30,938 bases of DNA from Hemicentrotus pulcherrimus (taxonomy: Eukaryota; Echinodermata; Echinoidea; Camarodonta; Strongylocentrotidae): assembly GCA_003118195.1 (NCBI GenBank), contig BEXV01000581.1, positions 123,384-154,321 on the forward strand, read 5' to 3'. Positions within the stretch are counted from its first letter, which is position 1; the number at the start of each line of letters is the position of its first letter. Of the stretch, positions 1 to 12,400 are shown one piece after another. The position numbers were made by a program, and so were the translations under genes. Under the pieces are notes generated by a model, which worked only from the letters and a program-made list of their open reading frames with translations, was not told where the DNA came from and did not search any database.

Positions 1-2974
1 GCTTACATGTATATTGAAAACTACCAGCATTGTAATTTGTAAACCTATTGTATAATATGAAAGTATGAGAAGGAACCAAGGAAGTAAACCCAACTCCACT
101 TATGCCTGTATTCCTTACCTCAATTATGAATATCATTTACACAGCTTCCTTGATGTCTAGGTAGATATTAGTATTATTTGATTATTATGTTCTACTTCTA
201 TGATTATTTGTATACCTAATTTATGATTGCCATGGTATTCTATATTTTACCCTTTTAAAGTTTTTGCAATTGAGCCTCTGGCCGCATTCAAATTTTAATT
301 TATTACCAGTAACCAAATTCAATTACAATTATAATTCAAGATGACTGATTATAAGTTGGTTTTAGACCAATTTAAACATGCCTTAATGAATACAGTTTCT
401 TATATTTAAGGTTGTTTAAATGTTAACAATATACGTGTATACTGTAAGCACACATGTAAGTGAGAAAATAATAATTTGCATCAAGGAATGTTTATATTTT
501 ATTTAGTGTTCTGTTTGCACTATCAGCACTGTACAAATGTACTTTCATCACCTCACTTTAAAGAGAAGGTTGAGTTCTGGGAAGAGATGAAAAATAATTT
601 GTGAGCGTTATCATTGTATTATGCAAGTAAAGAAGAACATGAGAGAAAAAATGTTCCCTGAAAAGCATGGCTCTCAAAATGCCTTAATATTCTAAATATG
701 TCATGTAACATCATAAAAATTGGGACAGATTTTTTATGCCACATGTTTGTGAAGTCCCATATCTTTCTGTGTACAGTGCTTGTAGCTTTACCAAGACTGG
801 GCCAAATTTCTTATAATTTTGATCATTCCAGAATCTTGCAGTACACACCAATACTTATATGCTAGATGATTAACCTTTCTGATCGATTCCACATCGTTTC
901 TTTCACAATGCAATCGCATGACCATAACTCAACTATATCTTTTAGTAGGAAAAATCATGTTACATGTACATACAGTGTCTATAGATCGAGGTAAACATGA
1001 AGCCTTACATTCATTCTATTGAGTACTGAAAATAATGAAGGCTCTAATCATAGTTGATAGCATGGCTGTGCCTCTGATAACCCATTGAAAACAAACAAGC
1101 ACACAAAGAAAAACAAATAAATGAGTCGATGAACAAACACAATCTGAAATAGTTATGATTGTCTGGTTACACTCTTGAGTAACCATTTCATATGATACAT
1201 ACATGTTTACCAAATTTGTATTGAAAGGGAGAGATGAACAGACAATGAGGAATTCAAGGCTCCATTAATATCCTGAACTTTATCCTGGATAAAAAGATCA
1301 ATGTTCCTTGCCTCTGTAAGTTGAATGCCACTACATTATATTGCATACCTTTCATTACAATACAGATTTACCGTAATACAGATACCATTCATTGGATTTG
1401 GGGTTGTGATTATAGCAGGGTAAATATCAATTTAAAGTAAATGGTATATGGAATGTTGTGATAGCAAGAAGAATTGTGAGTTCCGCAGACTCAAAAATAC
1501 ATACATTTATCACTATCTTCAGTTCAGTTCATCTTAATACTGATGCCAACAAAGATAGCAAATTATGTTAATTTCTCAAGGATATTATTTATTACTAGAG
1601 GAAGCATGATCTACATTTGAGAGGCCCATTTATTAGTCCACGAAACATATAACTACAAACACTTTGATAAATCTTTTTAAAAACTGTTTGTCATGCCAAC
1701 ACTAATTTAGATAAAAATTGAGTACTGATAAACAAATGACCTCAAAGTTAAATGTACACTAACCTTGTAATAAAGCACACCACCTACAGGTACACAAAAT
1801 AAGAGGCCATATGCCATAAGTGACAGCATACAAATTTAAATTTCTTGAATTGTTTTAAATGACTTGTCATTCCCTCAGATTACTCGTTGAATGGGAATGA
1901 TGTTTGTAAATGGTTCATTACCTTTATAGAAATAATCTTTGCATTGCCTTGGTGCGTGTGCATTATCCACTGAGTAAATATTTGATTGCAGAATTTGTTG
2001 TTTGCTTTCGGTTGTGTCTTGAAGAAATATTGCTCTTTATTAAATATGGTTCGTGCACATTTGTTGAAGCTGTAATCCTCAGTACTGAGTCTGACTATAC
2101 ACTGTACATATAGCATTGCCTTGAGTAGTCGATGTAGGTTTCCTCATGGCGAACATATATGTTTGCTTTACTTGCCAATACTGTAAAGAGCAATATGATG
2201 TACACAGAGGCTACAAAGTAAATACAGATCATGCTTTTCACAGTTGTCTTAACATTGCACCCATTACAAAGCAGTATGGTGGAAGTGCTGTTACATTCAG
2301 TTTTGAAATAAGTCTACAAAAGGTTTTTCAGTTCAGTTTCAGTTCAGTTTATCAATATCATCATTTCGCCTGACTTTTAACAATCTCATATCTCATATCT
2401 CATATCATCTTTTTTCACAATTTTGGGAAATTTGGGAATTTTGGTGAGCATCATAATCTAATAACCTGCATTATTTCTCTTTTGCTTACAATAGGTTTGT
2501 AATCATCGCTGCATTCCTGGGACAGCTTCAGAATTATTTCTCTCAGAGGGAATAGAATAAAGAAGGAACCAACTACAGAAAGTTGTGAAAATGAGTTGGA
2601 TATTAACTAATATCAACATAAACTATCTCATCAATAATTAATGGTATAAAATTTGCAAGGAATACCAATGTGGATAACAAGTTCTGGAAGTGACGAGATG
2701 ATGTCTTGTCAATAAAAGAGATCTCCCAACATTGTTTGTGGATGTTCATTGTGAGGAGTCAGTTCAACAAAGGTTTCTCTACTGATTCAGTTCATGTGAC
2801 CATTCATACATGTATGTAGTGATATCATTTTAGAACATCTACAAAGGAAAAATAATACAAAGCTTCTCATGATAGAGAATGGACTTGTAGTGGCTGTATT
2901 TCATTCCAATTGATTTATTGATCAGTTGTAGCGTGAGATAAGAAGAAGAGGCTGCTCCTGCACTGAACCATCCC
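1..2974. other. Non-coding upstream region of RABGAP1
   Basis: No coding region is supported here. The reading frames present are short, AT-rich and match no family I recognise. The stretch probably holds promoter, 5' UTR and/or first-intron sequence of the downstream gene, but no TATA box, CpG-rich promoter or 5' exon can be singled out. An in-frame TAA at 2939-2941 lies 33 bases before the chosen start codon. A plausible acceptor (TTGATCAG at about 2928-2935) could begin the exon that carries the start. Confidence 0.5.
2383..2407. repeat. Short ATCTCAT microsatellite
   Basis: Three to four tandem copies of a 7-base unit, ATCTCAT, in otherwise AT-rich upstream sequence. No function is evident. 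Confidence 0.6.
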
Positions 2975-3443
2975 ATGGAGGACAAGGTCAGTCGTAGTTC
3001 TATGGACTCGCTTTCTGTCGCTGACGAATACGTTGTAGTCACCCCTAGCGAGGAGAAAGCGGGCAGAACAAACGGGGCCTTGGAGGCCCAGCAGCAAGGT
3101 GTGACCTCAGTCAGCTCGTCTGGATCAGGAACAGACACCGGGCTACGCATCGCAGGCAACGGGAACATGGACCAACTGAAGCACAACCTGGAAGAAGTGC
3201 TTGAGGAACACCTTGGAGGCATTGCGAAGACAACCAGGATGGTGCCACCCAGCATCAAGCTCAATCTGGTTTCCTCAGGAGTCGGGCACCAGGTAGATGG
3301 TCCAGGTAATGATGACCTTGGATCGCCTCAGTCCCCTCAAGAGAAGATAGATGATATAGGAGACATGGTGATGAGTGGACACGTAGATAGCGCCAGCCCT
3401 AAAGATGAGGACAGTCAGGAAGACCCTTGGGTACCAAGATCTA
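2975..3443 (+). CDS. RABGAP1: RABGAP1 exon 1 (coding): start codon and acidic N-terminus
   Basis: Codes residues 1-156 plus one base; donor GTAAGC at 3444. The ATG at 2975 is the first after an in-frame TAA (2939-2941) and has G at +4. The segment is Ser/Asp/Glu-rich and probably disordered. Two short stretches resemble vertebrate RABGAP1: a Ser-rich head followed by DEYVVV, and TGLRIAGNGN followed by an amphipathic LxxxLEEVL helix. Reading on past the donor meets a stop within 60 bases, so the splice is needed. Residues between these motifs are poorly conserved, as expected for the family. Confidence 0.88.
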
Positions 3444-6400
3444 GTAAGCCAAGTAATGGGCATGTTTCCTGCATTGTCACTACATTTTACCATTTATGAT
3501 GTGAATTTATAAAACATAACAATTCTTAAGACCATGCAAAGTGCTTGTTCAATATTTGGATTGTACATCTGTGGAATATTCAAGACAGGACAGTAATTGG
3601 TGTGCCACTATTTATCAACGTTATATCTTTCATGATATCTACATGTAAATAGGTATTAGTCATTTTGTGAAATATGAAATACTTTTGATGTTATTGTAAC
3701 TTTGATACTCTAGGAATTGAATATTAAGAATTTAGGATGATATACAGCTTCTGCATGCACACAAACAAAATATGACCACAATTCAAGTCAACAGCTCATG
3801 AAAGTCTTGATATGTATTTAATTCTTTCTCTGCAAATTCAAACATGAAAACTTTCAGATTCTGGATCGAACCCGTCCACTCCAACCGCAATAACTCCTAT
3901 TGATAAGGTGTGTACACTGTTTAGTCGTATCTTCTACCTGGGTGCGTCTACCGTCAATGCCCCTAAGAGTGAGGTGGAAGTAACAAGGAATATGCACATA
4001 CTCAAGGAGCAAGAGTCAGATAACGCCATGGAGATTGTCCTCTCTGTACCAAGGACTGCTGAAGGTTCTGTCAGGTGAGATTCAGAAGGACATAATAATG
4101 TCTGAAGCCTGTGAGCAAGAAGGACTCATATACTTTACACAGAGATAACGCCCTTCTGGCTCCTAAGGGTGTATCTCACTGAGCGGGGAATGATTACGAA
4201 CGTTGCGAATTTTGGTTCACCAACTTTTCTGATGAATGGTGGCGAAAATCAGGGTTAGCTTCTGCCATTAGCGACAATAACCAACATTTGAACGAATGTT
4301 TGCAAATGTGTTTGTGACTATTAGCGACTGTAAGCAAATGTTAGCGACAATTTTTGCGAAGATAAGGAACTATTTTCCAATCCTTTGCCACTATTGTGCT
4401 TGGTGCATTCAAGAAATATATCCTCCCAGGAACCCACTTACTACACCTTGGTTGAGTGTGGTAAATGTAGATTAATGTCTTACCAAAGGACATTCTTGCT
4501 GCAGCAGGGATACCCTGTGGCTCACAGTCCAAATACTTACGTGTATCCACTCAAAAACATCTGTACCTGAAGATACAGGCTTATACAGTCAGATTGGTCT
4601 TTAGCGACCGCCAAAGGAAAAACACAAAAAGTGGTCTTTGTAGACAGGTTTCCTAAGTACATCTTTAAAAGAGAAACCATTTCCAAGGGAAACAAAAAAT
4701 GTGGTCAATGTAGACAGGTGGTCACTAAACCTGATATTTATTTTTGTATTGTTTTCAGATTGATGGAGGTGGATGGCAAGTCGGAGATTGCTCACTATCG
4801 AATCACTCGTATTCTCTTCTGTTGTCGTGGACATGCTAATACATCAGAGAGTGATTGCTTTGCCTTCACATGTAGTCATGGCTCTAAGGATAGTCAGCTG
4901 TTCCATAGTCATGTTTTCAGATGTGAGGTGGTAGAAGCAGTGAGTATACCAAGAGAATAAGTCTTATGGTATCATTGATACAGGGCTATCAGGAAGAACA
5001 GCGCCATTCAATTGATGGCTCCGAGTTGAGCAATCCATCCGTATTCATTGAAGTAAAAAAATTACAATTTTGTTTTATGTTCATATGAATGTTTTTTATA
5101 GGGAAAATAAAACCAAACCAAACCTAACTCAACTTTTAATTACAAGACTCTTGCTTAGGTTGCCAAATTCAACTTGATGTGGCTCATTACAATGTACCAG
5201 TTAGATTTCTTGGTGCTGCTTGGGCAAAAATAGTAATTTTCTCTTTCCCAAAGGGACTTAATGTAGTCAGTGGTGACCACGTATTCACCAATTTTGAGCT
5301 CGGTACGTGCCATGCAAGTGTGTATTCTCTGTATATCATGTGAAACTGAAAGAACTGCTTTTATTGCCTAAGCATCACCACAAAATAAAAAAACAGAAAG
5401 AGTAGTTAGTTTCAATCATCCCTCTTTGTTTATATAAAAATTATTGCAGATCATATGATTTTTGTTTTGACACTCTGCCAGAGCATTTGATTAAATCAGT
5501 AGATTAATACCTGGAAGTGCTGTGATTCATATATAGATAAATGATGTTTCTATATACATGTACATGATTAGTGACCACATCACATTCCTGTGGTCCCCAG
5601 GTCCAGCGTATCCTGACCTGCTTCGGTCAAGCCTTCCACCGTGTTCCTAAGAGTCCTGGAATGGTGGACAGTGTCCCAGGGCTTCCTATGTCACCACGGG
5701 AACGCATCCTCCATCTTGACATTCCAGTCTTAGTAGACATCAGGGAGGATGACAGCGGCAAGGGGAACTACTCACCGGTTCCACGGGATAAGAAGTGTTT
5801 CAAGCTGAGACAGGGAGTCAAGAAGGAGATTGGTATCATTGTGCAGCAAGGCCACCATAAGATGCTCATCATTGAGAGGTGAATTACATCAATCGTAGAA
5901 AGCCAATTAAGAAGCTTAAAGTGGGTGGGTCAGTAGTTTCCAAGTGCAGAAGGTCATAAATGCTCAATGAAACCAGACTTGGTAGAAATACCGTTAATGG
6001 GTGTACATGTCTGCACAACAAATACCTCCTCGTCTCTCGGAGAGTCTTTGGGTAGTGCAAATGTCAGATACGGACACTACTACCATATGGAGGAAGCAAC
6101 ATCTGGAGTGTTAAATAAAGCTGACAGCTTATCTGGGTGACTGATAACACCTGTTACTGGGTAAGCACCTGAATGGTGTCAAATTCCCAATGAGACTCCA
6201 CTTTTATGGGTCTTCAAGATTCTGCTGTTACAGTCATTTGAACAAAGCTTATTCAGTCATCAGGTCACTAACAGTGTAGGTCTTCCACAGGTCTTATGTT
6301 TGTGACATTACCACTGGCCCTAACATATTTCCGAATGGGGTTATGCTGGTTCATCAGACTTATGATGATTGTCATACATGTACCTATAAAGCATAATTCT

Positions 6401-9400
6401 TTGAATGGTTCATACATCTTCTACGTCAATATTTATACAGACATAGACCTCCTCTAGACATTTGGCAGTACTGATCTAGCTAATATGCTTGTGTGTATTT
6501 GTTTTTCCTTCTGTACAGATGCTTTGGTGTTTTGATATGTCCAGGGAGAGAGGTCCCAGACAGAGAGATGTACTTACTTGATGCTGTAAGTTATATTATC
6601 TTGTAACAACCTGTCTGTAGTGACCGCCCAAGGGAAACACAAAAAGTGGTGTTTGCAGACAGGTGTTCTTTGTGGACAGGTTCCTTTAGTACATGTTTCA
6701 AAGACAAACCCATTTTCAAGGGGATAAAAACATGGTCTTTGTAGACAGGTGATCACTAAAGCAGGTTTGACTGCATCATTTTTAGCACCCTTGCCATGTT
6801 TCATGGTCAGTTGAAAAATTAAGCTCTGATGCATCAGTTTTATTAATGAATAGATTGAATTATGTGGAATATTGATTATTATATACCTTATTTGCCGGCA
6901 TAAACGCCGCAGTATTTTCGGGAGAGAAAAAATTAAAAAGTCGAGGTGCGGCGTATGCGGCGAAAGAGTTTTAAGAAAAATAAAAAATTAAGTCAAAACC
7001 AGCACAAATTTGCACATATGGGACTACGACCGGTACAATAACTATACCACTATGGTACAGGACATTTCCACACTTCCGACAATTTTATCTTGCATTGTTG
7101 ACATGAAGACAAAAATAAACTTCCAAAAACAACATCTGCTGATAGATCTTGATCTAAGTTCGTGCCAATGTATTGCAAAAGTAAAAGAAGGGCCCGTTTA
7201 ACAGAGCTGCTGCAAAGCATCCAGCATGCCAAGTCGCCATTTTCAATCCATTTAAATGTATACATCACAGAAAACTGATAGTTACTGTATCAGTGCTTGA
7301 TGGCCGAGCAGTCTAAGGCATTGACTTTAGTCACATCGCCATTGGGGGGCGCAAGAGATCGAATCCCGACTTTGACAAATATTTATTTTAAATTTTTTTT
7401 TTTAAAGGTCAAAATTGGGGGTGCGGCGTTATTGCCGGCAAATACGGTAGTATATTTTCACTAGTGTAACAGACATCACTCTGTAACAATTGTTCTTTAT
7501 TTTGAGTTACCGGTAATGATTTTGTGTTTGAATATTTTGACATTTTTGTAAACATCACCCAACTATTTTTTAATGGACTACTGTATGTTGTAAGTCATTT
7601 AGGGAAACTAGTTATATTAACATTTTCCAGATGAAGCTAATGATACATTGTTGCTGTTGTTGTTTTATAGGTGAATATGGAGAAGAATTATGATGCAAGG
7701 AATTACTCTGTGGTGTGTCAATGGGATCCCAACCTACCTGAACTAGAAGTACTGAATGCTGAATCTCCACCTGGTTTAGGTAAGATATTTCATGAGTGTC
7801 GAGGATGATATCTGTGTGTAGTTAGGATTTTACAGTTGTGTATCAATCAGATACGATTATTAAAGTCTGGGGACTGACCTTGAACGTCACCATCCACAAG
7901 ACGTGACTCGGTTTCGAACTAGGGTCTGCCTGAGCCAGTTTGTAGGCGAAGACACTGGGCCGTATGCATAAAAAGTAGCAATTGCTTGTGCTAGCCTTTT
8001 CTTTGAATCCGTATGCATAAACATAAGCAATTGCTTGCAAGCAAAGCTTTTGCTAGCAAGCACAAGCAATTGCTTGATGTCCGCAAGCAATTGCTTAAAA
8101 ACGTATGCATAAAACAAACCTTTTGCTTGTTCTTATAAGCAATTGCTTACGTTTTTTCAAGCTCCATCATAGCAGCTTGAGCTCTTGCTTAATCGGGACG
8201 TTCGCGGTCAAGCATCATGTTTATGCTGTTATATAGAGAAATACCAAAGTTGTACAGGAGTAGAATAAATCGAGAAGAAATTGCTCCCGAGACATATAGG
8301 AAACTATTCCGTTTCAACAAAGAGAAAGTTGAGTTGTTAGCACACAGGTTCATACCAGAACATGATGAAAAACGGGGAGGATGTCATCCTGGAATGCTAT
8401 ACTGCCATGTCAGGAAAGGCTACCACACACGCATGACATTTGAATACACTACTAGTATGCAAAACCCGCCTTTGTTCTCCCTTGAATGATGTTCGCACCG
8501 GCGTGACGTCGTTATTGTTGAGATCGTAAGCAATTGCTTGCTGAAGGCAAGCAAAAGGTTTGAGCACAAGCAAAATGTTATGCATACGGATTTAAGCAGT
8601 TGCTTGAGCGTGATCTTTTGCTTGACAAGCAATTGCTTGTGCTTGAAGCAATTGCTACTTTTTATGCATACGGCCCAGAGAGCCAACCAAGTAAACGTGC
8701 CACTAGACCAAATCACATCTAGACATGCATCCAAGATTTCATTCAGGCATGCACACCAGACACTTTCTCATGGTCAAGATTAGACCAAAGGACTGTTCAT
8801 GCACAGAGCAATTAGTGAGATTCAATAATTTATGTTTGAATCACAATCAATATCTCACTCTTCTATTCGTTTGTGAAGCCTCCCAATTGTTTTCTTTAAG
8901 TAGCACTGAGATTTGGATCATGTATCAAATCTCAACTTGAGTACAAATTATAAATATAGTTGTTTAGATCATTATTTCCCTCTTCAAGAAAAGATAACAT
9001 GCTGATACCATCACCAGTATTTATCAAGCGGGACAAATCCTACATGTAGTCAAAGATTGAAGATATGTTTATATTGATTACAGTGAAATCTATCCATGAA
9101 GACCATCCAAGGGAAAAGAGTAATAGAGGTATTTGGGAGCAGGTGTTCTTTATACACAGGTTCTCTTAATTGAGGTTTAAAAGAGAAATATTGTTCCATG
9201 GAAACAAAAATGTCTTTATAGAGGGGTGGTGCAGCTGGTCACTCTATGCAAGTTTTCATTTCAGTAATTTGTCGCTTTCCGAGTAATATAAGAAAAATAC
9301 ACGTTGAATACATGATAGTAATTTGATGGTGTTGTTTATTTACAGAGAAAGGTATGTTCATGACCATAGCTGTAGACCTAGTGATCCTAGGCATCCAAGA

Positions 9401-12400
9401 GCCTGTCCGCTTTGTCATAGAGACCAAGGTACGCATCTTTGCAGCGTCAGAGAAGTTCTGGTATAACAAGATCACAACCAAGAAACCACTCCAAGAAAAC
9501 TTCAGTCTTCTCTTAGAAGAGGTGAGTAGGAGATGATCTCACATTTGCAACATTTGCTTCAGCCTTTCTTCCATCGGATATATAATACTGAATATGGTAT
9601 AATAATATTCAGTTCTTGTGTAGTGCATATCACATTACATAACCTTCCTATGCCCTTCCAAAGAGCTTCAGAAATTCTTACCCAAGCTTTAGCCTCGTCA
9701 GCGGTTGTCGGCACACAGTGCATTTCAATGAATAATCCTACTAGACGTCACTGGGTCGAGTGTGACAAATGTAGGTTAATATCTTGCCAAAAGACATTAA
9801 TGCTGTAGAGTGACTCGAACAACGGACCTTGTGATGCACAGTCAGGTGACATATTATCCACTCGACCACAGCAATGCCATTTTAGTGTCAGTCAGCAGCA
9901 ACAACAAAAACATGAATATGATACAGTTATACAAAGGGCATAATACTGCCCATCAATTGTGTAATTGTATACCCAATATTCAATATGGGATGTATCGGTT
10001 CCACACTCAAGACACTCCACTCTCTGTACACACTCTACACAAGTGTAACATGATACATGTAGAAGGGTATTTAAACATTCTGCATGCAAGATTGGTATTC
10101 CAATCCATTGTATTCTCTACAGTACTCCTGTTCAGCACTCCTCTACAGCACTCCTCTACAGCACTCCTCTACAGCACTCCTCTACAGTACTCCTCTACAA
10201 CACTCCTCTACAGTTCTCTCACAAAGGTCCATGTTGAGTAGAATGTTACAATGGCATCCTCTTTCTTTTCTACCCAGAGTCGTCTTCAACGACATAACGC
10301 TGTACGCGTTTATTTGGAGCGAAGGAAGAAAGTAATTGATTCTGATTGGTGATAATTTGGGGCGATGGTGATCTAAAATTATTCATACTTGGATGAACGA
10401 ATTGTGGATAGAAAGCTGGAATAAAATGGCTGTTTTGGTTTATCTTTTTTAGATGCTTATCTACATATGGTACTACAGCTTCAAGATACAGTAACAGTCA
10501 CAATCATTTTATATTTTTGTTGTTTATCTCTGATATGATGATGTTTAAAATGTATTGCTTAGTCTTCAACTTAGCAATTAATCTTATGCTTTGGTCACAC
10601 CAATGCTTTCCATTCGGATGTGAAAACCAGAGAAAGGAGCTGACATCAATCTGAGAATACATGGTTTGAATTTGTTCCGAAGTGGCATTGATATAGCTAT
10701 GCTGCATTTCCATGCGTTTTATATGAACAGAAATTTTCCACTGCGTTTTCACTTTGTTTCTCTATATCGATGGTATCAAAGTGATATCGAAATAAAAATG
10801 CATACTTCGGACCAAGAATGCTTTGTAGGGTAGAAACACATGGGAAATGCATGCATTCCCAAAATTGAGAAACAAGCTGACATCGAAATGTAAAAGTTTT
10901 GGTGTGACCTACACTGTAGGCATTAGCAACTGACAAAGGGTTGATAGCAGTTTCAAAACAGTGTACAATTTGTGCCAAGACATAGGTTACTATCCTACTA
11001 CTTCACAGTTTCGAACACCTAACCATTAGGTGTTCTAAATTGTAAAGTGGTGTTTATATACTTCAACATCTGGACAAGATGGCACTGGATAAGGAAAAAC
11101 TGAAAGCAGGTTGAATTGGTGGAAATTGATAATTTTGTTTTCTTATATTGTCAATGCAGATTGAGACAACCCTTGAGAATGATGTAGCCTATCGAGTGTT
11201 GAGTCTTGAGAGTGATACACAGAGAGAGCGACGCCATGTTCCTGTTCGTCAGTCTAGTCTCAATCAAGCAAGGACCCCTGATAGTATGAGCTCAATGCTA
11301 GAGGAAGAGAGCGGTAAGTCAACTCTTTATAGCAGCATGGATTCATGTAAGACAGGCTCAACCAAGGAGTAGCTTTAAAGTAGTCAACCAAAGAATCAAT
11401 AATGTTTTGAATTGATGCAAATTCATATCATTGTGTACAGGAAGCCATACTGATCAAATATACCAACTTCCCTCTTTAAAATAAGTTTGGAGCCTGCAGT
11501 ATTCATCTCTCAAAAATGTTAATTTAGAGATCCAGATTTTCTGCCTTCATCGATCCTCCATAGAGCTTCAGGATTTATGACGTCACATGCGAGACACAGC
11601 TAGCCACAAAGCATTTTACGCCTTTCCATGATATCTACAGGGTGTATATGATTTTTCAGCAATTTATTCATGTATTTAAAGAGAAAATCTTTCCATTCAT
11701 ATATAATTTGTCCATAATTACCAGTTGTCATGAACTACTTTAAGGCTTACATGTATATTCATGAATCATACTTCAACCTATATTTCATAAACATTCATCC
11801 TTAGACTATTTCCTCCCTATTACTTGTGTACTTGAAGCACACCATCTCTCTTTACGAGTGCAGATGTATGGTAATCAACCATAATAGCATTCCCATCATG
11901 CACAGATTTCTTAAACTTGCTTTATCAAATCATAGATCTCTACTTCCTAGTCTTCGTTCCCATCTCCACACCCACGTCATCAGATGATACTTTCCTGGGC
12001 AGGGATTTGTAGACTCACATGAAGTCCATCTTCTATTGATTTTTAAATCTTAACATGTCCGTTCCTTCTTGTAATCTGTTCTTATCTGATGTCAATAAAC
12101 TCTGATCTCCTAAATGGCCTGGGAACTTAGGAAGTACAGTCAAACCTGTGTTAGTGGCTACCTCTTAAAGACCATTCGTCTGTAGTGGTCATGCTTTTTG
12201 TGTCCCTTGAGAGAAAGAAAAACGTGTGTTGTAGAAGCTATCTTGACAGGCCATCCATGGTCTTCAGTGGCCACTTTTTGTGTTTCCCTCAGACAGCCTT
12301 AACAGACAGGTTTGACTGTATCTGCAAATTCAGCTAGGATTAGTTGATCCATAAATGAAAGGTCCTTATTTGTTCTTTCTACAGTAAGTAATTGCATCCT

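Larger units (their letters stand above)
7880..8730 (-). repeat. tRNA-derived SINE split by a later DNA transposon
   Basis: The left piece (to 7956) contains CGGTTTCGAACTAGGG, the reverse of a tRNA-type B box, then GCCTGAGCC. The right piece (from 8677) contains GTGCCACTAGACCAAATC, the reverse of an A-box region. Together they read as one reverse-oriented tRNA-like SINE head interrupted by the element at 7957-8676. Outer limits are approximate. Confidence 0.55.

Noticed and set aside
2146..2373. 75-codon open frame with a CxxC-like start
   Set aside because: Too short, AT-rich, with no family match; upstream of the gene and partly made of CAGTTCAGTTT simple repeats.
7294..7375. tRNA-Leu-like stretch (GATGGCCGAGCAGTCTAAGG and a B-box-like GATCGAATCCC)
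   Set aside because: The D-arm looks good, but the anticodon, T and acceptor stems do not pair properly, and it lies inside a TIR element; a pseudo-tRNA or SINE relic is more likely than a working tRNA gene.
9810..10241. 143-codon open frame on plus
   Set aside because: It runs through the reverse of a SINE and then the 13-bp minisatellite; its Leu/Ser/Tyr tail is repeat translation.
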